From contig CM038045.1 in NCBI GenBank assembly GCA_021397845.1, positions 144,542,638 through 144,606,637 on the forward strand: a DNA stretch of 64,000 nt. Direction: 5' to 3'. Shown here piece after piece: positions 43,516-56,405 of the stretch. A program made the translations under genes and the position numbers. The stretch's first letter is position 1; every line of letters starts with the position of its first letter. Under the pieces are notes generated by a model, which was not told the origin of the DNA, made no database searches, and saw nothing but the letters and a program-made list of their open reading frames with translations. The stretch comes from Areca catechu (taxonomy: Eukaryota > Streptophyta > Magnoliopsida > Arecales > Arecaceae).

Positions 43516-44783
43516 GAATGAATCGACACCATCTACTTGGTTGCTCCAACTTATAATGAATAATGAGCTTCATGTCTGGCTAAAGACATTAAACTTAGTA
43601 CTTGTTTGAAGGCAACCTAACGATCTCATTTTTTTAAAATTTACTTTATTGTAGTTGTAGAAACTTAGGAGGAAAGAACAAGAGCCTGCTAATCAAGGAG
43701 CCATCTTCAACTCCCAAAGCAAAATTATCCCAGGTGCACTCTCTCCTTTTCTTTTATTTACTTATTTTATTTTTCTACTCCATTAAGGACAATGTCGATT
43801 AAGTTGGGGGAGAAGGAAAACTAATTTAATTAAATCCTCAAGTATTGTAAGAAATAATAAACTTTGAATACCTAATTTGAAGTTTAATAGGCTTCAAATC
43901 ATTAAGTGATTAATGGTCTTGATAATTCTAGAGATACTAAAAGATAAATTATTAAGGAAACACAATAAATAGTATGATTTAGATTAGAAAAATCTTTGGA
44001 GTGATTCTAAAACTTTTTGTCCATTGATCTTAATGAAGAATCTATTCCATGTGAGTACGAGCAGAAAGGTCAAAGTATGCAAAAAGTTCATCATAATAAA
44101 ATAAGTTTTTAGAATTTCTAAGTAACCAAGCCCCTTGATCTAAGTAAGCATTATTGTTCACATTGAAAGGTAAGAATATAAGAAAAACCTTTTGTAGAGC
44201 TAAAGTTTATCAAGATTAATAAAATATTTTTTTAGCATTTTTGCTAAGTAACTAGATTCTTTCGCTTAAGTAAGCATTGTTATTCATATCAAAAGATGAG
44301 AATGTAAAAAAAAACTCTTATAGAGTTAGTCTTAACTTGTTGCCTTTTTGACTCAAGTCAACAAGCCTGAGGGATGTTCTACACCTAATGCCCTAAAGCT
44401 AACTAGTTTAGGAGTCATTGACCTAGAACTCGCTATAAGAATCAATTTGAAAGCTTAAGGGCTTAGGACATTGCACTGACTATATATATATATTATTTAA
44501 GACAGTGAATAGAGAGACTAAACTATAAAAAGATACTACACAAAGTCCACAGCAAGTTAGAGGACTTAAAGAGTAAGGTGGAAAGTTGACAAATAAACTC
44601 CAAAAATTTTTATGGGCTTCAATTAACCACAAACTAGGTTGAATTAATAATCTAATGAAGTATATCTTTAATTATCTAATTGGGTATTAGCTACCTTTAG
44701 GAATGCGTAAGATAACTTTCAATTCAAGGATGAGTTTATACATACTTTTGATTGATCTATTTTACTCGAGACGAGAAAATTCA
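43516..44783 (+). other. Noncoding region between integrase and 3' PPT of Athila-like element
   Basis: It starts with a block near 43790-43820 (GACAATGTCGATTAAGTTGGGGGAG) that commonly follows pol in this lineage and may be an internal PPT. An env-like gene is not recognisable. A TA dinucleotide run lies at 44483-44494. Two related stretches (44120-44200 and 44250-44330, each with AAGTAAGCATT(A/G)TT) form a diverged direct repeat of about 130 bp. Confidence 0.6.
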
Positions 44784-44794
44784 AGTAGGGGGCA
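44784..44794 (+). other. 3' polypurine tract of Athila-like element
   Basis: AAGTAGGGGGCA follows ACTCGAGACGAGAAAATTC. The LTR would start with TAATAAATAT, the TG being changed to TA. Confidence 0.7.
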
Positions 44795-45102
44795 TAATAA
44801 ATATATTAAATATATCTATAAACGAATCCATTTATAAAATAGTTTATTTTTATTCTTTAAAGTTGATGCTTTTATTTATCTTTTATACGAAAGATAATCA
44901 CTAATGTAAAGAGCATGATTTATAGGTTAAAAGAAAGAAAATTAGGAGCAAATCAGACTCAAAATGGATCTTTAATGGAGATCCAAAGGTAGCACAAAAC
45001 TAGCTCAAAATTGATCCAAATCTAGCATAATTTCTATTGAAATTCAAGTGCTCAGTGTACTATGGACTGACCGCTTAGTCCAAAAGACTGAGTGCATGGT
45101 CC

Positions 45103-47420
45103 TGAGAGAGAAAACAAGGGTGCAGGTGCCTACGCTAAGCATGCAATAGCACAGGGAATAGGTAAGTATTTCAAAATATTTTTAAAATAAGTACGGAAAA
45201 TACCTACTCCGCACAGGATCTAGCATATGCAAGATGCATGTATTGGCATGATACAGGACATATAATATTTATAAACATTTTAATAAATCTAGATCTACAC
45301 ATGCACCGAAATTAAAACCCAAAAACATACCTTATTCCCAGCTGGAATAAGTCTGGGATAAACCTGGAATAGACTGGAATAACTGGAATAAAGTTATTCC
45401 AGTCGTCTTCCACCTTGGGCTGAAAACTGGGCTTCCGAAAAGTCCCCGGAACGCCACCTTCCGGACCTCCGATCGCTCCCAAATTTGAGCTGTAGATTCT
45501 TAAGGAAGTCCTCTTCGATTTGGCACTGGTTTCTGCAAGAAGATCTAAGCCAATAAATCGTAAAAATTTGCCGAAGTCTGCTGCACGAAAATGGCAGCAG
45601 AATGTAGTAGCAGCCTTCGTCGTTGGATTTCGGGCAACCGGAGCGATCCCGGCTCGCGTGGTTTGCTCCGAGGAGTAGAGTGGTACTCCCTCTAGAGTGG
45701 AGACACGCCCGGGGCTCTCCGATCCCTTTCCACGCGCGGTGCTAGCCACCGGAAGATGGTTCATGGTCACAGGTTGCTGCAGCAAAACAGAATTGCTGCA
45801 GCAGGGATTTTTGAGCACTTTAAAGAGGGGATTGATGCCTTGTTTCTCTCCCTCACACACTCCAAATCCCAGCGTATCCAAGCTCTATAACAGGGGTCAC
45901 TCAAAGAACACCTTGCTTTTTTTTTTTTTGCTTCTCATACGCTGGGATTTCAACCTATCAACAGGGGACGGCTGGGTGTAGATTATATAAGGTGCTGGGA
46001 GGGAGAGGGAGGTGGAGCGACTTTTGGCAGCAGTTAACCCATTTAGTAGCCTTAAACCAAGATTAAAAATATTAATCAACAGAGGAGGAAAACGCCCAGC
46101 TGGTAAGTTTCATCGTTTGGCCTTCCTTCTAGCGAAAAAAAATTCCAACGGGTGGAGGAAAAAAAAAAAAAAAACATGTAAAACGGTCAAGTGGAAATGA
46201 AAACGCCGGTTCCTCCAAAACTGGTCTAACCAAAATTGGTCCAATCCCATTAAACTAATTTGGTCCAAACCCAATGGTGGTTCAATCCAATTGAACCTGG
46301 TTCAGGGAATAAAATTGGTTCACAACCAATTGGAGGCCGAAACGAACTCTGAATTAGTTCAAAACTGATTCAGAAAAATCCTGGCGCAGAGCAGGTCAAC
46401 CCGGAACATTTTTTGGTCGACACAGACAAAGGCAAAATGGGGAAAAGAGTGCTCAATAAATACTGTGACCATAAAACCGAGACGATTTCCAATCGTAATC
46501 GGTATCCGGATCAGAGAGTTATCCTCTGTGGCGTGTGACCTCATAGGTTCGAACCTAAACGGTAGCACTAGAACAATTTTTAGTACCAGCACAGGAAACC
46601 ATCTATCAATGGGTCCCGGCGCCCGGATAGGTTGAAGATGCCGGAGCAAACTATCGAACCTCTGGCATATGGTTACCGTATAATTCATCCTTTTGACCTC
46701 TAATGCTCATGACGACTGAGATTGGGCTGCCAACCCAGATAGAGTCAGTCGACTACATGTCTCAACCTCGCAAGCCCAGTGACTCTTCACTAGGGCTACC
46801 CCGGCCGAGGATTTACTAAATTGAGATACTGCGAGACATTCAAATTGTTTGGACAGGTCAATTCCATCTTGGTCCATCACTGCTCCACAAGTACTTGCCT
46901 GTACCCAGAAACCTTCCGTCACCGGATTAAAAATCCGGGTAGTCCGGCACCAAAGCACAGGGAGTTGCTTGCAAGCTACCGTGATGACCTCAGGTCAGAG
47001 GGACACTTATACCCATATCCAATCGTGAGTATCCCTTTGGCAGAAAGGGACTGCACGGAGTCACGTTCATTGAGATATCACATATATCCCACTTGTAGAT
47101 CACATCAGTGTCACCACACTCATTTGGTTAAGAGGACAACCAAACGATGTAAACTACAACAACCTATAATTGATATATTGCCGTCTAGTACAATATATCC
47201 TTTGGTTGTGAACAGGGTTTAAGGACCACTCGATACATCCTCTCTGTATCGAAATTAGTGTAGTCCTAAGGACTTCATCACATGGAAAGAGTTTTCTTAG
47301 GGAAATACAATATGTGATGAGCTGCCAAAAATAATATTTTATAAATTTATTGAAAAAGTACAATACTTAGCACAACCGCCTACAACCTAGGCGATTGGCT
47401 TTGGGACACAATTCCCAACA
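45103..47420 (-). repeat. 3' LTR of Copia-6
   Basis: 2318 bp, TGAGAGAGAAAAC to CAATTCCCAACA. It contains a sense-strand 189-codon frame (45312-45881) downstream of the TATA at 45981-45992; the same frame is broken in the 5' LTR. Confidence 0.96.
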
Positions 47421-47433
47421 ACTCCCACTTGTA
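47421..47433 (-). other. Polypurine tract of Copia-6
   Basis: The minus strand reads TACAAGTGGGAGT before the LTR start TGTTGGGAATTG. It directly follows the polyprotein stop codon. Confidence 0.88.
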
Positions 47434-50400
47434 CTAAAGCCAATCAGAAGAGTATCTAATACCCATTTCCCATTTACAATAGTCAAACTCTTTTATTCCG
47501 AGGGCTTTAGTGAAGGGGTCGGCCAGATTTTCTTTTCCATCGATCTTCAGAAGATTGATGTCGCCTCGTTCCACGATCTCTCGTACGAGGTGGAACCGCC
47601 GCAGGATGTGCTTGGTGTGGTGATGAGCTTTTGGCTCCTTAGCTTGAGCAATGGCTCCAGTGCTGTCACAGTACACCGGAACAGGACCATCTAGGGAAGG
47701 TGCCACCCCTAGCTCTCCAAGGAACTTCCGCAACCACACAGCTTCCTTTGCTGCATCTGATGCTGCAATATATTCTGCTTCACATACCGAGTCTGCAACA
47801 GTTGCCTGCTTGGAACTTTTCCAGCAGACCGCTCCTCCGTTCAGGGTAAATACAAATCCTGACACACTCTTGCTATCATCTCTATCTGACTGGAAACTGG
47901 AGTCAGTGTACCCCACAAGTTTCAAGTCAGGTTCTCCATAAATCAGCCATTGATCTTTAGTGTTTCTCAAATACTTGAGGATGGACTTAACCACCTTCCA
48001 TTGTGCCTCACCTGGGTCAGACTGGTATCTACTCACTACTCCTAGTGAGTATGCCACATCTGGTCTAGTACAAGTCATAGCATACATGATAGAGCCTACT
48101 GCAGAAGCATAAGGTACTCTACTCATGCGCTCTCTTTCCTCAGGAGTTGTCGCACAATCCTTCTTGGAAAGAGTAATTCCAGAACCTATCGGAAGATAGC
48201 CTTTCTTGAAATTTTCCATGCTGAATCGTTTCAGCACGGTGTCTATGTACATAGACTGGGACAGTCCCAAAAGCTTCTTGGATCTATCTCTATAGATCTT
48301 CATACCTAGTATGTAAGAAGCTTCACCCAAGTCTTTCATGGAGAACTGAGATGATAACCAGACCTTTATTCCTTGTAATGCTGCGACGTCATTCCCGATT
48401 AAGAGAATGTCGTCAACATACAATACTAGGAATACATTCACAGAACCATTAACCCATTTATAGATGCAGGGTTCTTCTCCGTTCTTAACGAAGCCGTACG
48501 ATTTGATACACCTATCAAACCTTAAGTTCCAACTTCGAGATGCTTGCTTGAGTCCATAAATGGACTTCTGCAACTTGCATACTTTTGATTCATCTGTGGA
48601 TGTGAACCCTTCAGGCTGTATCATATACACCTCCTCTTCCAGCTCCCCATTTAGGAAAGCGGTTCGGACATCCATCTGCCAGATCTCGTAATCAAAATAT
48701 GCTGCCAAAGTAAGCATGATCCGAATGGACTTGAGCATTGCCACAGGGGAGAAAGTCTCGTCATAATCGATACCATATCGTTGACGATACCCCTTGGCAA
48801 CCAGACGGGCTTTATAGGTCTCTACCTTCCCATCTGTGCCCCTTTTTCTCTTGAAGATCCATTTACACCCGATGGGTTTTATTCCTTCAGGCGGATCAAC
48901 CAATGTCCAAACATTGTTGATTTCCATGGACTCCATTTCGGATCGCATGGCTCCAAGCCATGCCTCAGAGTCAGATCTCTGAAGTGCATCCATATAGGTG
49001 ATCGGATCCTCATTGTTCTCATCGAGCTCAATGGGATCGCCGTCCCGGACCAAGAAACCGTAGTATCTGTCCGGCTGACGCGGTATTCTACCGGATCTCC
49101 TAATGGGTTCTGGGTGTGATTCAATCACAGCCGGTTCTACGATGTCCTTAGAGTGTGTAGGTTCTTCTATTGGCTGAACTTCATCAAGTTCAATCTTAGA
49201 GGCTATAGTTCCTTCTCCAAGGAACTCCTTTTCCAAAAAGATAGCTCTAAGAGCAACGAACACCTTTTGTTCATTCTCCAAATAGAAGAAATACCCTTTG
49301 GTTTCCTTAGGATAACCAACAAATAAACACCGATCAGACCTAGGACCAAGTTTGTCTGAGTCTAAATGCTTTACGTAAGCCGGACAACCCCAGACCCGAA
49401 GGTGCGAGATTGATGGTTTACGTCCATTCCACATCTCATACGGAGTAGAGACAACAGATTTACTTGGAACATTATTTAATAAGTAACAGGCTGTCTGAAG
49501 CGTATATCCCCAAAAGGATAGCGGCAAAGTTGCAAAGCCCATCATGGATCGAACCATGTCCAACAAGGTTCGATTCCTCCTTTCGGACACACCATTCAAC
49601 TGTGGTGTTCCTGAAGGAGTCCACTGAGAGAGAATTCCATTCTCCTCAAGATATGTCAAAAAAGCACCAGATAAGTATTCGCCACCTCGATCAGATCGAA
49701 GGGTTTTAATACTTTTTCCAGTTTGCTTTTCTACTTCATTACGGTATCGTTTGAACATTTCAAACGACTCAGACTTATGTCTCATTAAAAAGACATAACC
49801 GAACCTTGAAAAGTCGTCTGTAAAAGTAATGAAATATTTGTATTCTCCTCTAGCACTAACTGTCATCGGTCCACATACATCAGTATGTATTAGACTTAGA
49901 AGTTCTGTAGCTCATTCACCTTTTCCAGTAAAAGGTGACTTGGTCATTTTACCAAGTAAACAGGATTCACAAGTAGGCAGTGATTCAGAATCACTGACCT
50001 CGAGAAGTCCATCTCCTCGCATCTTGTTTATCCTATTTTGGTTAATATGACCTAGCCTATAGTGCCAAAGATACAAATTGTTGACATTATCTAACCTTGG
50101 GCGTTTGCTAGAAGTGTACATTACACCAACAGGCCTTGATAGTACGTATATGCCATTATTTAATCTAGCTTTCATTATAACAGAGTTATTCAAAATAACA
50201 TTGCAAAAATCTCCTTTTATTGATAGTTCAAAACCACAACTGGCCAAAAGGCCTACAGAGATTATGCTCATAATGAAACTAGGACAATAGTGACAGTCGA
50301 CTAGTTCGATAGTACAAGACTCAAAGACAAGACGCAGGACTCCGACCGCCAGTACTGGAACACGATTTCCATTCCCGACGCTCAGAAACTGTTCTCCATC

Positions 50401-51378
50401 TTCAAATCTTCTGTTAACTTGAAGTCCCTGTAACGAATTACAAATATGAATTGGACTACCAGAATCCAATACCCAGTTAGCAGTATCAACAATTGAGTAA
50501 TTACAAGGTTTTATCATATAAATACCTTGTTCAGCAGACTTCTGCTTTCTCGGCCTGTTCGGATCAAGGGACGCAATATAAAGAGGACAGTTCCTCTTCC
50601 AGTGTCCCTTCTTCTTGCAGTAGAAGCACTCTGCAGAAGACTGATCAGCCTTAAACTTCTTGGTCTGACTCGGGCCAGGAGCATTCTGCACCTTCTTTCC
50701 CTTTTTATTTATTTTCTTCTTCCCTTTCTTAAAGGGACGACGACCTCTACTTCCTCCCACTAAATTTACCACCCCCTTATTTAGTTGGTGGTCTTTCTCG
50801 AAAGTCTGCAGCAACCCCAAAAGACCATGGTAGTTGACTGCAGGCTTGTTCATTCTATAATGATCAAGAAAGTCAAGATAGGAGGAGGGAAGAGAATTCA
50901 GGATCGCATCCTTGCCGAGCTGCTCGTGCAAGGGGCATCCGAGTTTGCCCAGTTTTTCAATCAGCTCGATCATGTACAATACATGATCAGTGACTGAACC
51001 ACCATTCGGCATCTTGGAGTTGTAGATGGCACAAGACACTTTGTACCGTTCTACATCATCCGGGGTGCCGAAGGATTCCTTCAACTTTTGAAGGATTTCA
51101 TCAGGTTGGGCCTCCTCGAATTTGCGAGTGAACTCGTCGTTCATCGCCGCTAGCATAATGCAACGGACAGTAGTCCGATCAGAGACCCACTTCAGATAAG
51201 CATCTCTGACCGCACTCCGTGCATTAGCGGGAGGGATTTCAGGTGCCGGATCCGTTATCACATACAGGATCCGTTCGTGTTCCAGAACTATTCTCAACTT
51301 TCGATACCAACTATCGAAGTTGTGACCCTTTAACTTCTCATTATCGAGAAGTGACCGGAGCGATAAATTTGAAGACAT
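47434..51378 (-). pseudogene. Copia-6 gag-pol polyprotein, one in-frame nonsense codon
   Basis: Start chosen at ATG 51378 (MSSNLSLRSLL); an upstream ATG at 51399 has no match in relatives. The frame is 1315 codons including the end stop. Residue map: gag to about 250; zinc knuckle CFYCKKKGHWKRNC 251-264; protease WVLDSGSPIHIC with D305-S-G; pre-integrase zinc module H439, H444, C470, C473; integrase D500, D563, E599 (D35E spacing); RT with YVDD 987-990 (48409-48420); RNase H from about 1150; end ADPFTKALG...SSDWL. A TGA at codon 489 (49912-49914) cuts it between the zinc module and the integrase core. Relatives in this window have a CGA Arg codon there, so a CpG C-to-T change fits. All catalytic residues are present. 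As it stands only gag-protease would be made without readthrough. Confidence 0.97.
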
Positions 51379-52903
51379 CTGAAAAGAAAATAAGACCAAA
51401 TTAGTTTATGAATTAATAACTTAACCAAAAGACTTGGACTTTAGTCTAAAGGTTTCTCTCACTAATTTTTCAGATTGGTAGCCTCTGACTCCAATCCGTG
51501 AAAACAACATTTTTCAAGTGGGTACTGAAATCCAATAGGCCTCGCATGAGCCCGACTATGGCCAGCTCACCCATACGAGCCCAAAGGTAGGTTCGTAAAC
51601 CAATTATTTCCCTAAACAATTTTCAGTATAAAATTTTGCCCCAGAGAACACCCCAATCGGCCTAGGGGCCTCCTATTGCGGGTCTCTGGTTAGGTCCAAC
51701 CATTAAAATGACTAATCCAATGCTTCCAGCTAACTAAAGACCAAGCCCGACTATGGCCGGCCCACCTGGTCCCGTTAAGGAGGTTGCACTGAACCATCAT
51801 CGATCAGATAGAAATTCCAGTTGCCGGATGTACACCCGTTCTATGGAACTGCCGATGCACACCAAGCTAGTGGACACATTTCTATCCAACTTAATGGGAG
51901 GCTAAGACACTGTCAACTCCTTGACTTAGTCTTTTTAAGGACCTAATAATTTTTAGAGGATTTTTTTTTTTTTTTTTATGACAGAAGAAATAGGTAAGGA
52001 CATGGATCATCCTCCCACTGAATCAATCAGATTCCAAGAGGGTTGAATTAAATCAGCAATTGATCCATGGGCACCTATTGATCAGTCAGACCGATCAACC
52101 TGGGTGACATGGGTTAACTCGAGTCATTGAGCTTTTCCAATCAGTTCTGGTCGACTCGACTAGCCAGGTAGGTGAGATCATGGGTGAGTATCCGCCATTA
52201 ACCATCTTTCCTAGACACCAACCAAGTTGGCCAGGAAAGAGGTAGCCTCATACAACCATGATCACAATTGCAAAACCTACCTCGACACCAGTCGGTTTAC
52301 CAGACTCGATCAGACTAGCCTAAAGACTCGGGCGTCCACTGAGCGACTAATTGGATCCATTTTAGATGAACGGATCAACTAATCTAACTATTAGATAGTT
52401 CTAAAGAAAGACCTTAAACAACTTTTGTTTAATCTTCTTTTAATCTGGTTCAACTAAACTTAGGTCTAACCCAGTGATGGACCCAACTAATCAGCTAGCC
52501 CAATTAACCCAATTTGGCTTATGCAAATTTTATTAGATTTCATAAACCTAAAAAATTTTATTAAGCCAAATACTTAATTAAAATATTTTTTAATTAAGTC
52601 TCTATGTAAAACAATTTTACATCTTAAATTATGCATCATATCTAGATTTATACTTTTATAAATATTATATGACCCAAATAACAAAATTATAAATCATGCC
52701 AAATTTATAAAAAAAAAATTTAATTTCTTTTTGATTTCCTTAAAGGATCCTTCTGAAGAGGCCAACACAGACGAACCGCATCGTGTCAAAGACACATGGC
52801 CATGGTGAAGGTCTCAACTAGGTTCCTAAAAGTACTCTCTAATCCCAAGATTAAACAATTTAATCTACTATACATGCATCAAGATATGTTACTCTAGAAC
52901 CTG
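51379..52903 (-). other. Untranslated leader of Copia-6
   Basis: 1.5 kb between PBS and gag. It has sense motif TTGGTGTCTA at 52212-52221, preceded in sense by CCTGGCCAACTTGG, a related ACTGGTGTCGAGG at 52280-52292, and TACCTGGCTAGTCGAG near 52160-52175. A second block of GGCCGGCC-like inverted words occurs at 51550-51770 (GCCCGACTATGGCC(A/G)GC twice, 51552 and 51747). No coding potential. Confidence 0.75.
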
Positions 52904-52915
52904 GCTCTGATACCA
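52904..52915 (-). other. Primer binding site of Copia-6 (tRNA-iMet)
   Basis: TGGTATCAGAGC on the minus strand, one base from the LTR edge at 52917. Confidence 0.95.
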
Positions 52916-52916
52916 C

Positions 52917-55232
52917 TGAGAGAGAAAACAAGGGTGCAGGTGCCTACGCTAAGCATGCAACAGCACAGGGAATAGGTAAGTATTTCAAAACATTTTTAAA
53001 ATAAGTGCGGAAAATACCTACTCCGCACAGGATCTAGCATATGCAAGATGCATGTATTGGCATGATACATGACATATAATATTTATAAACATTTTAATAA
53101 ATCTAGATCTACACATGCACCAAAATTAAAACCCAAAAACATACCTTATTCCCAGCTGGAATAAGTATGGGATAAACCTGGAATAGACTGGAATAACTGG
53201 AATAAAGTTATTACAGTCGTCTTCCACCTTGGGCTGAAAATTGGGCTTCCGAAAAGTCCCCAGAACGCCACCTTCCGGACCTCTGATCGCTCCCAAATTT
53301 GAGCTGTAGATTCTTAAGGAAGTCCTCTTCGATTTGGCACTGGTTTTCTGCAAGAAAAACTAAGCCAATAAATTGTAAAAATTCGCCAAAGTCTGCTGCA
53401 CGAAAATGGCAGCAGAATGGAGTAGCAGCCTTCGTCATTGGATTTCGGGCAACCGGAGCGATCCCGGCTCATGTGGTTTGCTCCGAGGAGTAGAGTGGTA
53501 CTCCCTCTAGAGGGGAGACATGCTCGGGGCTCTCCGATCCCTTTCCACGTGCGGTGCTAGCCGCCGGAAGATGGTTCACGGTCACAGGTTGCTGCAGCAA
53601 AACAGAATTGCTGCAGCAGGGATTTTTGAGCACTTTAAAGAGGGGATTGATGCCTTGTTTCTCTCCCTCACACTCCAAATCCCAGCGTATCCAAGCTCTA
53701 TAACAGGGGTCACTCAAAGAACACCTTGCTTTTTTTTTTTTTGCTTCTCATACGCTGGGATTTCAACCTATCAACAGGGGACGGCTGGGTGTAGATTATA
53801 TAAGGTGCTGGGAGGGAGAGGGAGGTGGAGCGACTTTTGGCAGCAGTTAACCCATTTAGTAGCCTTAAACCAAGATTAAAAATATTAATCAACAGAGGAG
53901 GAAAACGCCCAGCTGGTAAGTTTCATCGTTTGGCCTTCCTTCTAGCGAAAAAAAATTCCAACGGGTGGAGGAAAAAAAAAAAAAAAACGTGTAAAACGGT
54001 CAAGTGGAAATGAAAACGCCGGTTCATCCAAAACCGGTCTAACCAAAATTGGTCCAATCCCATTAAACTAATTTGGTCCAAACCCAATGGTGGTTCAATC
54101 CAATTGAACCTGGTTCAGGGAATAAAATTGGTTCACAACCAATTGGAGGCCGAAACGAACTCCGAATTAGTTCAAAACTGATTCAGAAAAATCCTGGCGC
54201 AGAGCAGGTCAACCCGGAACATTTTTCGGTCGACACTGACAAGGGCAAAATGGGGAAAAGAGTGTTCAATAAATATTGTGACCATAAAATCGAGACGATT
54301 CCCAATCGTAATCGGTATCCGGATCAGAGAGTTAACCTCTATGGCGTGTGACCTCATAGGTTCGAACCTAAACGATAGCACTAGAACAATTTTTAGTACC
54401 AGCACAGGAAACCATCTAGCAATGGGTCCCGGCGTCCGGATAGGTTGAAGATGCCGGAGCAAACTATCGAACCTCTGGCATATGGTTACCGTATAATTCA
54501 TCCTTTTGACCTCTAATGCTCATGACGACTGAGATTGGGCTGCCAACCCAGATAGAGTCAGTCGACTACGTGTCTCAACCTCGCAAGCCCAGTGACTCTT
54601 CACTAGGGCTACCCCGGCCGAGGATTTACTAAATTGAGATACTGCGAGACATTCAAATTGTTTGGACAGGTCAATTCCATCTTGGTCCATCACTGCTCCA
54701 CAAGTACTTGCTTGTACCCAGAAACCTTCCATCACCGAATTAAAAATCCGGATAGTCCGGCACCAAAGCACAGGGAGTTGCTTGCAAGCTACCGTGATGA
54801 CCTCAGGTCAGAGGGATACTTATACCCATATCCAATCGTGAGTATCCCTTTGGCAGAAAGGGACTGCACGGAGTCACGTTCAATGAGATATCACATATAT
54901 CCCACTTGTAGATCACATCAGTGTCACCACACTCATTTGGTTAAGAGGACAACCAAACGATGTAAACTACAACAACCTATAATTGATATATTGCCGTCCA
55001 GTACAATATACCTTTGGTTGTGAACAGGGTTTAAGGACCACTCGATACATCCTCTCTGTATCGAAATTAGTGTAGTCCTAAGGAGTTCATCACATGGAAA
55101 GAGTTTTCTTAGGGAAATACAATATGTGATGAGCTGCCAAAAATAATATTTTATTAATTTATTGAAAAAGTACAATACTTAGCACAACTGCCTACAACCT
55201 AGGCGATTGACTTTGGGACACAATTCCCAACA
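52917..55232 (-). repeat. 5' LTR of Copia-6
   Basis: 2316 bp, TGAGAGAGAAAAC to CAATTCCCAACA, beside TSD GGTCC at 55233. Confidence 0.96.
53794..53803 (-). promoter_or_regulatory. TATA box of Copia-6 5' LTR
   Basis: The minus strand reads CCTTATATAATC. It is conserved in the 3' LTR (45981-45990). It would drive the genomic RNA. Confidence 0.65.
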
Positions 55233-56405
55233 GGTCCATAGGAATAGTTCCTTGGTCTTTGTCTTAGCATATGAGAATAAGCTTCATGGTGTTTATCACA
55301 GTCCACTACCTGGTCCACAATTATTCCACATAGTCCATGGGGAAAAGAATCACATCCTTGCATAGTCCAATGTTAGGTGAAGTGTTTTCACATGATCAGA
55401 TGGTAATACATAGATCTGGGATGCAATCCATTGGCCGAAATCAATGCCGACTGAGTTTGAAGATATTTGTAAGGGATTTGGAGCCTTCTAATTAGGATCC
55501 GATAGCTGAGAAAGCTTCATGAAGTCAAACATCAATTTGAAAGGGATTCTAAAGCTAATTTCAGTTGAGATTTGGCCCTCTTCATAGGTAGATGATATCT
55601 CTCCTCTTTCTTGTAAAATCCATCCCACCATTTATATTTTGTAAAATAAAATCTTAGCCACTCATAATTCCTTTTCTTTAGTCCCATATATAGAAAAAAT
55701 AAAAACCTCCTCCATACCTATAAAATGGCTCCCATACCTCAACCTAAAGCCTGAACCCTTAAAATACTTTTAGAGCCTTGCATTGAGGGAGAGGAAGGGA
55801 TTACTTCACGAGTAGCTAGTTCAACAATCTCAAGAGGGGAGAGGAAATCTTGTAATGATGCATAGTAGATTCTATTGTTCTAAGTTTTTCTTATATTTCT
55901 TTTATTTTTATATGCAATAAAGATTATACCTTTGGTTATTAAAGTATTATGAGTTCTTTATTTGCTTTCTTTTATGTTTTCATATTAAATTAAGATTAGG
56001 GACAACTCTTGCTTTCCAGAGACATGCTATGATCCACACATACAAGATGTGTTAAGGAAAGAAAAGTTCCATACCTTGTACTTTCCAAAGAAGTTTTGTA
56101 TTCTTTGAATATAGGGCATGCTAAGGTAAGACAGGTATTTTTTTAAGATTAATTATAATTATTTTATAAAAGAGATACAACTCTATTTAATGCAAAATTA
56201 ACCCATAACCCTCGAGATATTTGCTTTTCACTTGCTCCAACTTTTAGAATAGTTTACTTTCTATTTAAATTTTTTTTTAAACAAATATTTTCTTTTATTT
56301 CTTTTGCAATCAAACTCAGTTCTAGGTCCTTGAGAATACGATCCCGACTCACTTTATCTATATAGTTTGAGTTGGTTTTTATTTTTGACCTATTAGGACC
56401 ACCAA

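Larger units (their letters stand above)
45103..55232 (-). mobile_element. Copia-6: nearly intact Ty1/Copia element, 10.1 kb
   Basis: LTRs 45103-47420 and 52917-55232, TSD GGTCC perfect at 45098-45102 and 55233-55237, PPT, a single long polyprotein frame with one stop codon, leader and iMet PBS. By hand I count about 55 LTR differences in 2.3 kb (about 2.4%), mostly transitions. The long LTRs and iMet PBS fit an Angela/Tork-like lineage, but I cannot fix the lineage without a tree. It lies inside the Athila-like 3' LTR. Confidence 0.97.
36369..56405 (+). mobile_element. Athila-like Ty3/Gypsy element, decayed, with nested insertions
   Basis: Plus-strand gag (36405-37796), protease split by a solo-LTR insertion, RT, RNase H, integrase (40097-43515), a 1.3-kb noncoding tail, PPT (44784-44794) and a 3' LTR (44795-45102 plus 55238 to about 56405) split by Copia-6. 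The 5' LTR is not in the window. Protein blocks and the PPT neighbourhood (ACTCGAGACGAG, then AAGTAGGGGGCA) are of the Athila/Tat type. Stops occur in every domain, so it is old. The right edge is approximate. Confidence 0.85.
44795..56405 (+). repeat. 3' LTR of Athila-like element, split by Copia-6
   Basis: Left part 44795-45102 and right part from 55238, about 1.47 kb together. The right part has a plus-strand TATA box (CCTATAAAATGGC near 55718-55731), followed by a transcript-start-like region and an ATGCAATAAAG polyadenylation-like site near 55911. The end is placed near 56405 from the GACTCACTTTATC...GAGTTGGTTTTTATT part that resembles Athila LTR ends. The edge is uncertain by tens of bases. 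Confidence 0.6.

Noticed and set aside
43516..44783. env-like gene of the Athila-like element
   Set aside because: The position is right, but I see no open frame, signal peptide or membrane segment; only noncoding repeats.
48781..49119. Plus-strand frames of 80-130 codons opposite Copia-6 pol and in its LTRs
   Set aside because: They are antisense shadows of the polyprotein and LTR sequence, with no homology of their own.
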